Source: Bacteroidales bacterium (GTDB lineage Bacteria; Bacteroidota; Bacteroidia; Bacteroidales; Marinilabiliaceae). From it: a stretch of DNA of 49,448 bases. Made by a program: the position numbers and the translations under genes. Location: positions 1-49,448 of the forward strand of contig JAGCYH010000037.1 in assembly GCA_017960905.1 (NCBI GenBank), given 5' to 3'. Of the stretch, positions 23,714 through 33,097 are shown in pieces. The notes beneath the pieces were generated by a model. That model was not told the origin of the DNA, did not search any database, and saw only the letters and a program-made list of their open reading frames with translations. Positions within the stretch are counted from its first letter, which is position 1. Each line of letters begins with the position of its first letter.

Positions 23714-23748
23714 AGTTGTTACACAACAACAATTGTTATATAACAACT
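23714..23748. promoter_or_regulatory. Inverted repeat upstream of the fadD promoter
   Basis: Arms AGTTGTTA and TAACAACT, with a further palindrome GTTATATAAC at 23735-23744 inside. Starts ten bases beyond the fadD -33 box, where an activator or repressor might bind. Confidence 0.4.
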
Positions 23749-23766
23749 CAGCCAAGACCGTTTCAC

Positions 23767-23830
23767 GAGACGCACGGCCGTGCGTCTCTACTCTTTACTC
23801 TCTACACTTTACTCTTTACTCTATAATCTA
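23767..23830 (-). repeat. Composite repeat in reverse orientation
   Basis: The ACGGCCGT-core palindrome (23767-23788) followed by the heptads read on the minus strand (GAGTAAAGAGTAAAGTGTAG). Inverted compared with the other copies; sits at the trmD promoter. Confidence 0.8.
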
Positions 23831-23837
23831 AAAACAC

Positions 23838-23845
23838 TATCTTTG
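23838..23845 (+). promoter_or_regulatory. -7 box of the trmD promoter
   Basis: TATCTTTG followed by C, 22 bases before the preferred ATG. TTTA at 23815-23818 is a weak -33 match supplied by the heptad tract. Confidence 0.55.
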
Positions 23846-23866
23846 CGAACAAAAAAAACAGGCAAT

Positions 23867-24574
23867 ATGCGCATCGATATACTAACACTCTTCCCTGCCC
23901 TTTTCGACGGGCCGTTCAGCGAGTCGATACTGCGCCGCGCACAGGAAGGCGGCTACGTTGAGATACACACACACGACATACGTGAGTTCTCGACCGACAA
24001 GCACAAGCGCGTCGACGACTACCAGTTTGGCGGCGGAGCCGGCATGGTGATGGCCATTCAGCCCATCGCCGATGCCATTGAGCATCTGAAGTCGCAACGC
24101 GACTACGACCACATAATATACATGACGCCCGACGGACTGACGCTCAACCAACGCATGGCCAACACGTTGTCGCTCGCGGGCAACCTGCTCATTCTGTGCG
24201 GCCACTACAAAGGCATCGACCAGCGCATACGCGACCACTACATCACCGACGAGATTTCCATTGGCGACTATGTGCTTACAGGCGGCGAGCTCGCCGCCTG
24301 CGTGGTTGTCGATGCTGTCGTGCGCCTGCTGCCGGGCGTACTGTCCGACGAAGAGTCGGCTCTCACCGACACGTTTCAGGACAACCTGCTCTCGGCGCCA
24401 ATATACACACGGCCAGCCGAATACAACGGCTGGCGCGTGCCCGACATTCTGCTCAGCGGCCACGAAGCCAACATTGAGGCGTGGCGCGAGCAGCAAGCCT
24501 TCGAACGCACCCAGCGACTGCGCCCCGACTTGCTCAAAGGCTCGACGGATTTCCCTGTAAACAAGAATAAGTAA
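23867..24574 (+). CDS. trmD: tRNA (guanine-N1)-methyltransferase
   Basis: A 235-residue SPOUT (trefoil-knot) enzyme that makes m1G37 in tRNAs to prevent frameshifting. [15 protein letters not shown] opens the protein, [11 protein letters not shown] and [14 protein letters not shown] follow, and the knot's SAM-binding motif [13 protein letters not shown] is intact. The start is ATG 23867 because an upstream in-frame extension (from 23780) runs through the repeat and the -7 box. It is followed 12 bases later by the aminopeptidase gene, probably in one operon. Confidence 0.97.
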   Translation: MRIDILTLFPALFDGPFSESILRRAQEGGYVEIHTHDIREFSTDKHKRVDDYQFGGGAGMVMAIQPIADAIEHLKSQRDYDHIIYMTPDGLTLNQRMANTLSLAGNLLILCGHYKGIDQRIRDHYITDEISIGDYVLTGGELAACVVVDAVVRLLPGVLSDEESALTDTFQDNLLSAPIYTRPAEYNGWRVPDILLSGHEANIEAWREQQAFERTQRLRPDLLKGSTDFPVNKNK

Positions 24575-24586
24575 AATACTGATATA

Positions 24587-25873
24587 ATGATACTTAGAGA
24601 GCAACCTACAATATTGGCCAACGAACTGCTCGACTTCATAGCCGAGAGCCCGTCGCCGTTTCACGTCGTTGAGCAAGTGAAAACGATGCTCGTAAACGCT
24701 GGTTTTCAACCACTTTGCCTCAAAAAACAATGGCAGCTCAAGAAAGGCGGACGATACTTCACCACACGCGGCGGAACGGCCATAGTGGCCTTCACCATCG
24801 AAACCGACGTGGCTTCCGACGGTTTCCGCATGGTGGCTGCTCACAGCGACTCGCCTTCTCTGCGCGTTAAACCTAATCCATTGTCGGCTATTGATGGAAA
24901 AATGCTGCGCATAGCCACCGAAACTTACGGCGGCGCTTTGCTCTACTCGTGGCTCGACCGGCCACTGGCTGTAGCCGGACGCATATACACAAAGACCGAC
25001 AACCCATTGCACCCCAAAAGTGTACTGGTCGATTCAAAAACACCTATAGGCGTCGTTCCGAGCGTGGCAATTCACTTCAACCGCAACGCCAACGACGGAT
25101 TATCACTCAACAAACAAATTGATATGCAGCCACTTATCGCCACCGAAGGCGGCGATAGTGTTAATAGTTTTTTCAAGACAATAACCGACGTTCCCGTAGC
25201 CGACATACTCGGCTACGACCTTAATATGTACGATGCCGAGCGCGGAACAATTGTCGGGCTTAACAACGAAATGGTCGTTGCGCCAAAACTCGACGACTTA
25301 GCCATGGTCTTCACCGCCACTAAGGCTCTCTGCGCCGCGGCCGACAAGCCTACCAACAAGATGCTTTGCATCTTCGACAGCGAAGAGGTCGGAAGCAACA
25401 CCAAGCAAGGCGCCTGCTCGCCTCTGCTGCCCAATATCATCGAACGCATTGCCGAGCAACTTTCTCTGTCGGCCGAAGACCGCCAGAGAATAACCTACAA
25501 CTCGTTCCTCATCTCGGCCGATATGGCGCACGCCCTTCACCCCAACCACCCCGAGCTGCACGACCCGACGAACCGGCCCGTGCTCAATGGCGGTCCTGTT
25601 GTCAAATTCAACTGCAACCAGAAATACATGACCGACGGCAGCAGCGCTGCCGTCGTCGAAGCACTGCTCGACGGCCTTGATCATCAGACGTTTGTCAACC
25701 GCAGCGACATGGCCGGCGGGTCCACTCTCGGCAACCTGCTCACCTCGCAAATCGACATCGCGGGCGCCGACATAGGCGCACCGCTCCTCGCCATGCACTC
25801 CGCTCGCGAGACTGCCGGCACCTGCGACATTCTCACCTCGCAACTGCTGTTTGAGAGGTTTATGGGGGCGTGA
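24587..25873 (+). CDS. apeB: M18 family aspartyl aminopeptidase
   Basis: A 428-residue zinc aminopeptidase that removes N-terminal acidic residues. Metal and catalytic segments are AAHSDSPSLRVKPN (His), KLDDLAMVFT (bridging Asp), DSEEVGSNTKQGACS (Glu pair), ISADMAHALHPNHPE (Asp/His) and AMHSARETAGTCD (His). Length and order fit the M18 family. Cytoplasmic, no signal peptide. Co-directional with trmD. Confidence 0.93.
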   Translation: MILREQPTILANELLDFIAESPSPFHVVEQVKTMLVNAGFQPLCLKKQWQLKKGGRYFTTRGGTAIVAFTIETDVASDGFRMVAAHSDSPSLRVKPNPLSAIDGKMLRIATETYGGALLYSWLDRPLAVAGRIYTKTDNPLHPKSVLVDSKTPIGVVPSVAIHFNRNANDGLSLNKQIDMQPLIATEGGDSVNSFFKTITDVPVADILGYDLNMYDAERGTIVGLNNEMVVAPKLDDLAMVFTATKALCAAADKPTNKMLCIFDSEEVGSNTKQGACSPLLPNIIERIAEQLSLSAEDRQRITYNSFLISADMAHALHPNHPELHDPTNRPVLNGGPVVKFNCNQKYMTDGSSAAVVEALLDGLDHQTFVNRSDMAGGSTLGNLLTSQIDIAGADIGAPLLAMHSARETAGTCDILTSQLLFERFMGA

Positions 25874-25939
25874 GAAAATAAAGGATAAAAACTTTTCCGA
25901 CAGAAAAAACACAAAGGCTGGAAATTCAGCAAAGTTTTA

Positions 25940-25947
25940 TATCTTTG
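25940..25947 (+). promoter_or_regulatory. -7 box of the PPi-phosphofructokinase gene
   Basis: TATCTTTG followed by C, 36 bases before the ATG at 25984. An in-frame TTG at 25945 lies inside this box, which rules it out as a start. Confidence 0.6.
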
Positions 25948-25983
25948 CAACGCGAAAATAAATTTTCAAATAATAATACAGCA

Positions 25984-27627
25984 ATGGACAAAAGTGCACT
26001 TCAAATTGCGCGTGCCGCTTACCAGCCAAAGGTACCGGCATCAATCAAAGGCGCTACACAACTCGTTGAAGGCAAGGCTACTGAATCGGTAGCTGATCAG
26101 GCCGACATCAAAAAACTTTTCCCCAACACCTACGGTATGCCTATCGTAACTTTCGAGAAAGGCACACAGGCTCTGGCTTCTAAAGCCATCAACGTAGGCG
26201 TTATCCTCTCTGGCGGCCAGGCTCCTGGCGGCCACAATGTCATCTCTGGCATATTCGACGGCATCAAAGCCATCAACAAAGACAGCAAACTCTACGGCTT
26301 CCTTGGCGGTCCGTCGGGCTTGGTCGATCACAAATACATCGAACTCACTGCCGACATCATCGACGAATACCGCAACACCGGCGGTTTCGACATCATCGGC
26401 TCGGGTCGTACTAAACTCGAAGAAGTTGAGCAATTCGACAAAGGTATTGAGATTTGCAAAAAGCTCAATATCAACGCTATAGTTATCATCGGTGGCGACG
26501 ACTCGAACACCAACGCCTGCGTTCTCGCTGAGTATTACCTGCAGAAGAAATGCGGCATTCAGGTCATCGGCTGCCCGAAGACCATCGACGGCGACCTCAA
26601 AAACGAGATGATCGAAACCTCTTTCGGTTTCGATACTGCCACTAAGGTTTACTCTGAAGTTATCGGCAACATCGAGCGCGACGCCAACTCTGCAAAGAAA
26701 TACTGGCACTTTATCAAACTCATGGGCCGCTCAGCATCGCACGTAACTCTCGAGTGCGCCCTTCAGACTCAGCCTAACGTAACGCTCATAGGCGAAGAGG
26801 TTGAAGCTAAAAAACAGACTCTCGACGACATCGTTACATACATAGCTCAGGCCGTCGCTAACCGCGCCGCCAAAGGTCTCAACTTCGGTATCGTTCTCGT
26901 TCCCGAAGGCCTTATCGAGTTCATTCCCGCCATCAAAAAGCTCATCGCTGAGCTCAATGATATGCTTGCAGCCAACCAGGCCGAATTCGACAAGGTGGCC
27001 GACGACCAGAAAATCGACTATGTGGTTAAACATCTGTCGAAAGAGAACGCTGCCATCTTCGAGAGTCTGCCAGTGGCCGTTTCGCGTCAGTTGGCTCTTG
27101 AACGCGACCCGCACGGAAACGTTCAGGTGTCGCTCATCGAAACCGAACAGCTTCTGGCCGAAATGGTTGGCAAGAAACTGGCTCAGTGGAAGAAAGAGGG
27201 CAAATTCGTTGGCAAATTCGCCACACAGCACCACTTCTTCGGCTACGAAGGCCGCTGCGCTGCCCCGTCGAACTTCGACGCCGACTACTGCTATTCTCTC
27301 GGCCGCGTGGCTTCGCTGCTCATCGCTTCGGGCAAGACTGGCTACATGTCGTCGGTTCGCAACACAACAAAACCGGCCGACCAATGGCTCGCCGGCGGTA
27401 TTCCTATCACCGCTATGATGAATATGGAGAAACGCAACGGCAAGATGAAACCCGTTATCCAAAAAGCCCTCGTTAAACTCGATGGCGGTCCGTTCAAATT
27501 CTTCGAATCGAAACGCGCTCAGTGGGCTATCGAAACTGCTTTCGTTTATCCTGGTCCTATCCAATACTTCGGCCCGGCCGAAGTGGCCGACCAGCCTACC
27601 AAGACCATCCGTCTCGAACATCAGTAA
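25984..27627 (+). CDS. pfp: Diphosphate-fructose-6-phosphate 1-phosphotransferase (PPi-PFK)
   Basis: A 547-residue long-type phosphofructokinase that phosphorylates fructose 6-phosphate with pyrophosphate, reversibly, in glycolysis. SGGQAPGGHNVISG (76-89) and PKTIDGDLKNE (198-208) are the substrate loops. The GGDDS (170-174) has Asp where ATP-using PFKs have Gly, the mark of PPi use. The start at MDKSALQIARAAYQ is forced by the upstream -7 box. Codon use is strongly biased, as in highly expressed genes. Common in anaerobic Bacteroidetes. Its own promoter and strong terminator make it a single unit. Confidence 0.96.
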   Translation: MDKSALQIARAAYQPKVPASIKGATQLVEGKATESVADQADIKKLFPNTYGMPIVTFEKGTQALASKAINVGVILSGGQAPGGHNVISGIFDGIKAINKDSKLYGFLGGPSGLVDHKYIELTADIIDEYRNTGGFDIIGSGRTKLEEVEQFDKGIEICKKLNINAIVIIGGDDSNTNACVLAEYYLQKKCGIQVIGCPKTIDGDLKNEMIETSFGFDTATKVYSEVIGNIERDANSAKKYWHFIKLMGRSASHVTLECALQTQPNVTLIGEEVEAKKQTLDDIVTYIAQAVANRAAKGLNFGIVLVPEGLIEFIPAIKKLIAELNDMLAANQAEFDKVADDQKIDYVVKHLSKENAAIFESLPVAVSRQLALERDPHGNVQVSLIETEQLLAEMVGKKLAQWKKEGKFVGKFATQHHFFGYEGRCAAPSNFDADYCYSLGRVASLLIASGKTGYMSSVRNTTKPADQWLAGGIPITAMMNMEKRNGKMKPVIQKALVKLDGGPFKFFESKRAQWAIETAFVYPGPIQYFGPAEVADQPTKTIRLEHQ

Positions 27628-27644
27628 ATCGTCTGATATTCAAT

Positions 27645-27674
27645 AAAAAAGGCTGCCGAAAGGCAGCCTTTTTT
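27645..27674 (+). terminator. Terminator of pfp
   Basis: GGCTGCC / GGCAGCC stem with GAAA loop, followed by six T; the A-run on the left makes it bidirectional. Confidence 0.92.
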
Positions 27675-27742
27675 ATTATACCAATGCGCATAAAAAAAAG
27701 TTGAATTACTATGTAATTCAACTTCAATAATATACTATTCTA

Positions 27743-27958
27743 CTATTCAAATGGTGAATTTCCTGTAATACGGTTTCTGAACGGTGAAGAATTCTCTTGC
27801 TGCTGAAAAGCCGATGTGGACTTGTTTCCACCACCGTCGCCCCAGCCTTCAGTACCCCATTCTTCGTCGCCAATAGGCGGAGATTGGGCTATCAGTAAGA
27901 TTTGGCTATCAACTGAATAGTCGATAATCTGTGGTTTTATGTATGCTTTAAGTTTCAT
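27743..27958 (-). CDS. Small leader-like protein
   Basis: A 71-residue protein: MKLKAYIKPQIIDYSVDSQILLIAQS, then a Gly/Glu-rich segment (GDEEWGTEGWGDGGG), then a Gln/Asn/Ser-rich tail. The pattern (K.Y.KP.I....D...LL..S, then a Gly-rich acidic stretch) recurs in many short Bacteroidetes proteins with no known function, and looks like a precursor or exported peptide. A perfect -7 box (TAACTTTG on the minus strand, 27967-27974) lies just nine bases upstream of the ATG, so the mRNA would be nearly leaderless. Monocistronic. Confidence 0.65.
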   Translation of the reverse strand: MKLKAYIKPQIIDYSVDSQILLIAQSPPIGDEEWGTEGWGDGGGNKSTSAFQQQENSSPFRNRITGNSPFE

Positions 27959-27966
27959 AGCGGTGG

Positions 27967-27974
27967 CAAAGTTA
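27967..27974 (-). promoter_or_regulatory. -7 box of the small leader-like gene
   Basis: TAACTTTG on the minus strand. It predicts a start of transcription only a few bases before the ATG. Confidence 0.5.
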
Positions 27975-28009
27975 ATACTTTTTTCTCAATTACTAAAAAC
28001 AATTAGTTA

Positions 28010-28017
28010 TACTTTTG
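28010..28017 (+). promoter_or_regulatory. -7 box of the MBL-fold hydrolase gene
   Basis: TACTTTTG. An in-frame TTG at 28015 lies inside it, so the ATG at 28078 is the start. Confidence 0.5.
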
Positions 28018-28077
28018 TTAAATTATCTAAGTTTCAACAAAAAAAGTATTATTTTTATAGCAAAAAATGTACCAGCG

Positions 28078-28722
28078 ATGATTAAAATACGAAAAATAAC
28101 CGTCAATGCATTCCAAGAGCACACCTATCTTGTGTTCGATGAGGACAATAACTGTGTGATTATTGACCCTGGCTGCTCCAACGAGAAAGAGCTCAGTGCC
28201 GTGGAAAAATACATAAGCGAGAATAATCTGAAACCGCAGGCGATATGGCACACTCACCTGCACTTCGACCATACAATGGCAACCGCGCATTTCGCGCGGT
28301 TGTACAACATTCCGGCCTTCTGCCACCGCGACGATTTGCCCACTTTCGACGCCAACCGCCTCATGGCAGCACAATGGGGTTTCGAGATTAATGCCGACGG
28401 CTCTGTGTTCGACCATTTTGTCGCCGACGGCGACAAAATCAGTATTGGCAACGATGAATTCACCGTGCTGCACGTTCCAGGTCATTCGCCTGGCGGCGTG
28501 GCCTTCTATTCGGCTGAAAATCAGGTTTGTTTCTGTGGCGACACGCTTTTCCGCATGTCGGTCGGGCGTACCGACTTGCCCGGTGGCGACGAGAACGAGC
28601 TGCTTAACAGTATCAAAACCAAACTATTCACCCTACCCGACGACACTTTGCTCTGCTGCGGGCATGGCGACGAATCGAACGTCGGTTTCGAACGACAGTA
28701 TAATCCGTATTGTGGAAATTGA
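28078..28722 (+). CDS. MBL-fold metallo-hydrolase, GloB-like
   Basis: A 214-residue metallo-beta-lactamase fold. The binuclear metal motif is THLHFDH (59-65), followed by HVPGHSPGG (His), CGDTLF (bridging Asp) and CCGHGDES (His). It is like the N-terminal hydrolase domain of glyoxalase II without the C-terminal substrate domain, so it may hydrolyse a thioester or persulfide; the substrate is open. It converges on the activase fusion gene with nine bases between stops. Confidence 0.85.
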   Translation: MIKIRKITVNAFQEHTYLVFDEDNNCVIIDPGCSNEKELSAVEKYISENNLKPQAIWHTHLHFDHTMATAHFARLYNIPAFCHRDDLPTFDANRLMAAQWGFEINADGSVFDHFVADGDKISIGNDEFTVLHVPGHSPGGVAFYSAENQVCFCGDTLFRMSVGRTDLPGGDENELLNSIKTKLFTLPDDTLLCCGHGDESNVGFERQYNPYCGN

Positions 28723-28731
28723 TAAAAATTA

Positions 28732-31700
28732 TCAGCCTACATTTTCCTCTTCGTCCTTCATCTGATCGATGAGGAAGTGGAGGCGGTTTTCGAGGTTGAC
28801 TTTGGCCACGCTCGAGTCGATGTCGAGGAAGAGCATACCGGTCTTCGGACAGGTCTTGCGCAGGCGGTTTTCGATGCCGCGAGCCACAATATGGTTTGCT
28901 ATGCAGCCGAACGGCTGCAAGCAAACGACTTTGTCGATGCCTTGTTTGCTCAACTCCATCACCTCGCCCGCTATCAGCCAGCCTTCGCCAAACTGATTGA
29001 CGAGGTTGAGCACTTGCGAAGCGTCCTTCGCAAGGTCGAAAATATTGCTCTCGGGGCGATAGAAACGGAAGCGGCGTTTGACCTTCTCCCACTTGCGGTT
29101 GAGCTTGTCGAGATATGAGCGTATGAGCGATGTAAATATTCGCTCCATAAGCGTGGTGCGTTCTATGTTGTTGCCGTGGTTAACCTTGTTGTTGACAAAG
29201 GCCTGAAGCAGGAAGCTGAAGAGCGACGGCACAACAACTTCGATGCCCTGCTCTTGCAGCCAGCGCGTTATGTGCAGCTGACCGAACGAGTTGTATTTTA
29301 TGTAAATCTCGCCTATAAGACCAACAACCTTAGGTTGGTGGCCTGTAATAGGCAGTTCGTTCATCTCTTTTATAGCATCGTCGAGAAGGTCGAGAAGGTC
29401 GTTTTCGCGCTTCTCGCCCACCTTCTGTATTCCAAGGTCGATGTACTTGTCCATAATGGCCTGCGACGCGCCTTTGGTCTTTTCGCGCACGGCCATGGCA
29501 CGCTGCATGGCGGCAAGGAACTCGGTATAATGCACTATTTTCGCTGTAAGCGAAAGTGCGAGTTTCCAGTCGGCTTTGAAAGCCGGCTGCTCGTTGCCGT
29601 ACGCTGTGCCTGTGTTGATTGAGAGCACCGGAACGTCGGAGAATCCTGCTGTTACCATCGCGTTCTTGATGAGCGCCAGATAGTTGGTGGCGCGGCACTG
29701 GCCGCCTGTCTGCGTAATGCCCACAACGTATTTGTCTTTCTCGTCGCGATGTTTTACAAGGAATTTCATTATGTCGCCCACAACAAGTGTTGCCGGATAG
29801 CAGACCTCGTTGTGGCCGTATTTCAAGCCATATTGTATCGATTCTTCGTCGGGTTTTGGAAGGTTTATAAAGTTGAAACCCAGACGTTTGAAGAATACCG
29901 GGAACATTGGCGAGAGTGAGTCGGAGAACCACGGAATGACTACCGTGCGCTCCGTCTTCTCCTTTTCGGTGAACGCATTGTGAAGCGACTTATAATCGTT
30001 CTTTTTGACGTTCTGCGCCAAAGCCTGGCTTTGCTTAAGCGACTCTATCAGAGAGCGTAAGCGCAGGCGCACCGAGCCCGGACTGCTTATCTCGTCGACA
30101 CGGATGACGGTGTGGTTTTTGCCCACAGCGTTCAGTATGTTCGAGGCTTCGTCCATAAGGAACGAGTCGGGACCGCAGCCGAACGAGTTGATTTGTATAA
30201 GTTGCACATTAGCAGGCAGTTTGGCCACACCGTGAGCCGCGTGTATCACGCGGTTCGGATAGGTCCACTGCGATATATAATTCATTTCGAGGCACGAGTG
30301 AGGGTCCTGACGGAACACATCGTCGGAAATGATGTCGGCGCCCAAGTCGGTAACAATCTGCGCAACGCGCTGATTGATAAGCGGATCGATATGGTACGGG
30401 CGGCCGGTCATTACGAATAGCATACGGCCGTCGGCAATGGCCTTGTCGAGCAACTCGCGCTCCGATGCTATCAGTTTCTGTTTTACCTCTTCTTTCACTG
30501 CAACAGCCTTTTTCACAGCGGCTTTTATCGTTTGGCGTTTCACGCCAAGCGAATGCAGATATTTGTAGCAACTGTCGTAGAGCGCTTTCTCGTCTTTGAA
30601 CGACACGACAGGCGTGTCGAACTTTATTCCGTAACGCTGTTCGGGGTTCACCGCCGAACGTATCACATCGGGATAGCCGCTGACAACCGGACAGTTGAAG
30701 CAGTTTGTATCGTGCTCATACTCTTTGGTTTCCATCACCACTAGCGGATAGAAAATGCGTTTCTCACCTTTTTCTATCAGGTTCATTATGTGACCGTTAG
30801 TCAGTTTAGCGGGGAAACAGATATTGTCGGACATGATGGAGAAGATACCGCCGCGGTAGAGCTTCGAGTTCGACTCGTCGGACAAAACCGGCTTAAGTCC
30901 GCATGCGCTGAAAAGCGCATGCCAGAACGGATAGTTCTCAAACATGTTGAGCACGCGCGGAATACCTATCGTCTTGTCGCCATCGACTTCGGTATTAGTG
31001 TTTTCGAACACGTATTTGTATTTGGCTTCAATCTGGTTGAAACCGCTTACTGCGCTCTTGCTCTTGCTGTGGAAAATGCGTTCGCATTTGTTTCCGGCGA
31101 AGCTCAAATTCCCGTTAGGGAATTTGAACCGCACCACCTGACAGTTGTTCGTACAGCCTTTGCACTGAACCATGTCGGTAGTGATGTTGCTCAGAGTGTC
31201 GAGCACGGCTTTCCCGTCGAAACCTGACGGTTTCTGCTCAATCTGATATTGATCTATTGCGTACAATGCGGCGCCGTATGCGCCCATAAGTTCTGGAGAA
31301 TCAGTAGTATACACCTGTTTGCCCGAGAGAATCTCGAGGGCACGCAGCACGGCTTTGTTTTTGAACGTACCACCCTGAACCACAATGGTATCGCCGAGTT
31401 TGTTAAGGTTTTGAAGTTTCAAAACCTTATAAAGGCAGTTTTTCACAACCGAGATGGCCAGGCCGGCGGCAATGTCGCCGGCGTCGGTATCTTGGCGGAG
31501 CGCCTCTTTCACCTTAGAGTTCATAAACACGGTGCAGCGAGTGCCTAAGTCGCACGGACGGCGCGCCATACATGCCTTTTCGGAGAAATCGCTGAGAGTG
31601 AGGTTCATCATTTTTGCAAAACTTTGCAAAAACGAACCGCATCCCGACGAGCACGACTCGTTGAGCTCGATATTCGCAACGGCACCGTTGCGAATGAATA

Positions 31701-33009
31701 TCGACTTGATATCCTGACCGCCGATGTCGAGTATGAACGACACGTCGGAAGCCACATAGTGAGCGGCTTTGAAGTGCGCCATGGTCTCCACAATGCCATA
31801 GTCGAGGTCGAGGGCTGCTTTTATCAAATCCTCGCCATAACCCGTCACGCAAGTGCCTAAGAATTTGGCAGTTGCATTTTTCTGTTCAAGCACTTGATAG
31901 AAGAGGCGAAGCGCCTCTTCGACTTTCAGAAGCGGGTTGCCGTCGTTGTTGGCGTAGCTCTTGAAAAGTATCGCACCTTGTCGGTTAGTTATGAGGAACT
32001 TAGTCGTTGTAGAACCAGAGTCGATGCCAAGGAAAACTTCGTTTTCCTTGCCCTCTTCTATTTCGGCGTAGTCGAGTTTGCGAACTTTAAGGTTTTTCTT
32101 CCACGAGAGATAGTCGTCGTTGTCTTTGAAAAGCGGCGACATGTACTGCTCGCTTGCCGTCGACGACTCTTTCGAGAGCATTTCGAAAATCTGGTCGATT
32201 GTGTATTGCAAGTTCACATCGGCCGACAGAGCGGCGCCGCGGGCAGTGGTTATCTCGGCATGAGGCAGAATTATCAGGTCGTCTTCTTTGAGCTTCATCA
32301 CACGCACAAACGCCTCGCGCAGCGATGGCAGGAATGTGAGCGGACCGCCAGTGCAAAGCACAGGCGTAATGATGTCGGCACCGCGCGCCAGAGTTGTCAT
32401 GGTCTGCATTGCCACAGCATTGAAAATGCTGGCGGCAATGTCGGCAAGCGGCAAACGACGGCTCAGAAGGTTCTGAATATCAGTCTTTGCGAACACGCCG
32501 CAACGCGATGCGATAGGATAAATCTGCTTGTAGTCGTATGCCACATCGCTCATCTCCTTCGGCTGAATGTTGAGCAGAGTGGCCATCTGGTCGATGAAAG
32601 CGCCCGTACCGCCGGCACAGCTGCCATTCATGCGTATGTCGGGGCTTTTTTCTTTATGGAAAAAGACCATCTTGGCGTCTTCGCCGCCAAGGTCTATAAG
32701 AGTGAAATCTGTCTTGTCGAGTTCCTTCATGGCCATGCTCGAAGCAAGCACCTCCTGCACAAACGGCAGTCCGCTGCGCTCCGACAGGCCAATGCCCGCC
32801 GAACCAGTAATGCAGATGCTGTAGAGAGCGTCGGAACCCAGTTTGTCCGACATTTCGCGGAACTGACGCTCGAGACATGAGCGTATGTCGGCGAAATGCC
32901 TTTGATATGAGCTATAAGTCAATTCGTTAGTATCGACGTTCAACACAACGAATTTAATGGTCGTAGAACCCGCGTCGATACCTATTCTATAATGTTGTTT
33001 CTCTAACAT
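28732..33009 (-). CDS. Giant 2-hydroxyacyl-CoA dehydratase activase-like fusion
   Basis: A 1,425-residue cytoplasmic protein. Two BadF/BcrA/HgdC-type ASKHA ATPase modules come first, opening with GIDAGSTTIKFV and GIDSGSTTTKF and holding LIDLGGEDAK / LDIGGQDIK and SCAGGTGAF / CSSGCGSFLQS. An iron-sulfur-like segment follows (CKGCTNNC...NKCERIF). Then come DUF2229 (GIPRVLNMFENYPFW) and a HgdB-like C-terminal domain (GTAYGNEQPAF, LQPFGCIANHI). In anaerobes such ATPases inject an electron into 2-hydroxyacyl-CoA dehydratases; the fused Bacteroidetes form has no proven substrate. The start (ATG 33009, or 33012) lies behind GGAG and the -7 box at 33032-33039; the extended frame from 33054 crosses that box. 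Confidence 0.9.
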   Translation of the reverse strand: MLEKQHYRIGIDAGSTTIKFVVLNVDTNELTYSSYQRHFADIRSCLERQFREMSDKLGSDALYSICITGSAGIGLSERSGLPFVQEVLASSMAMKELDKTDFTLIDLGGEDAKMVFFHKEKSPDIRMNGSCAGGTGAFIDQMATLLNIQPKEMSDVAYDYKQIYPIASRCGVFAKTDIQNLLSRRLPLADIAASIFNAVAMQTMTTLARGADIITPVLCTGGPLTFLPSLREAFVRVMKLKEDDLIILPHAEITTARGAALSADVNLQYTIDQIFEMLSKESSTASEQYMSPLFKDNDDYLSWKKNLKVRKLDYAEIEEGKENEVFLGIDSGSTTTKFLITNRQGAILFKSYANNDGNPLLKVEEALRLFYQVLEQKNATAKFLGTCVTGYGEDLIKAALDLDYGIVETMAHFKAAHYVASDVSFILDIGGQDIKSIFIRNGAVANIELNESCSSGCGSFLQSFAKMMNLTLSDFSEKACMARRPCDLGTRCTVFMNSKVKEALRQDTDAGDIAAGLAISVVKNCLYKVLKLQNLNKLGDTIVVQGGTFKNKAVLRALEILSGKQVYTTDSPELMGAYGAALYAIDQYQIEQKPSGFDGKAVLDTLSNITTDMVQCKGCTNNCQVVRFKFPNGNLSFAGNKCERIFHSKSKSAVSGFNQIEAKYKYVFENTNTEVDGDKTIGIPRVLNMFENYPFWHALFSACGLKPVLSDESNSKLYRGGIFSIMSDNICFPAKLTNGHIMNLIEKGEKRIFYPLVVMETKEYEHDTNCFNCPVVSGYPDVIRSAVNPEQRYGIKFDTPVVSFKDEKALYDSCYKYLHSLGVKRQTIKAAVKKAVAVKEEVKQKLIASERELLDKAIADGRMLFVMTGRPYHIDPLINQRVAQIVTDLGADIISDDVFRQDPHSCLEMNYISQWTYPNRVIHAAHGVAKLPANVQLIQINSFGCGPDSFLMDEASNILNAVGKNHTVIRVDEISSPGSVRLRLRSLIESLKQSQALAQNVKKNDYKSLHNAFTEKEKTERTVVIPWFSDSLSPMFPVFFKRLGFNFINLPKPDEESIQYGLKYGHNEVCYPATLVVGDIMKFLVKHRDEKDKYVVGITQTGGQCRATNYLALIKNAMVTAGFSDVPVLSINTGTAYGNEQPAFKADWKLALSLTAKIVHYTEFLAAMQRAMAVREKTKGASQAIMDKYIDLGIQKVGEKRENDLLDLLDDAIKEMNELPITGHQPKVVGLIGEIYIKYNSFGQLHITRWLQEQGIEVVVPSLFSFLLQAFVNNKVNHGNNIERTTLMERIFTSLIRSYLDKLNRKWEKVKRRFRFYRPESNIFDLAKDASQVLNLVNQFGEGWLIAGEVMELSKQGIDKVVCLQPFGCIANHIVARGIENRLRKTCPKTGMLFLDIDSSVAKVNLENRLHFLIDQMKDEEENVG

Positions 33010-33031
33010 CATTAATTCTCCAAAATTGCCA

Positions 33032-33039
33032 CAAAGATA
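33032..33039 (-). promoter_or_regulatory. -7 box of the activase fusion
   Basis: TATCTTTG on the minus strand, 22 bases upstream of ATG 33009; GGAG eight bases before that ATG serves as ribosome binding site. Confidence 0.55.
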
Positions 33040-33097
33040 CGGATTTATTGGCAAAGATGAATTAAAAATGAAACATGAAAAATGAAAAAATAAAAAA

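Larger units (their letters stand above)
23555..23866. other. Intergenic region fadD/trmD (312 bases)
   Basis: Contains the fadD promoter, an inverted repeat AGTTGTTA...TAACAACT (23714-23748) just upstream of it, a composite dispersed repeat (23767-23830) and the trmD promoter. No ORF of note. Confidence 0.7.

Noticed and set aside
23882..25012. A 376-codon open frame on the minus strand opposite trmD and the aminopeptidase gene.
   Set aside because: Spans two real genes on the other strand and has no recognisable start signal or domain.
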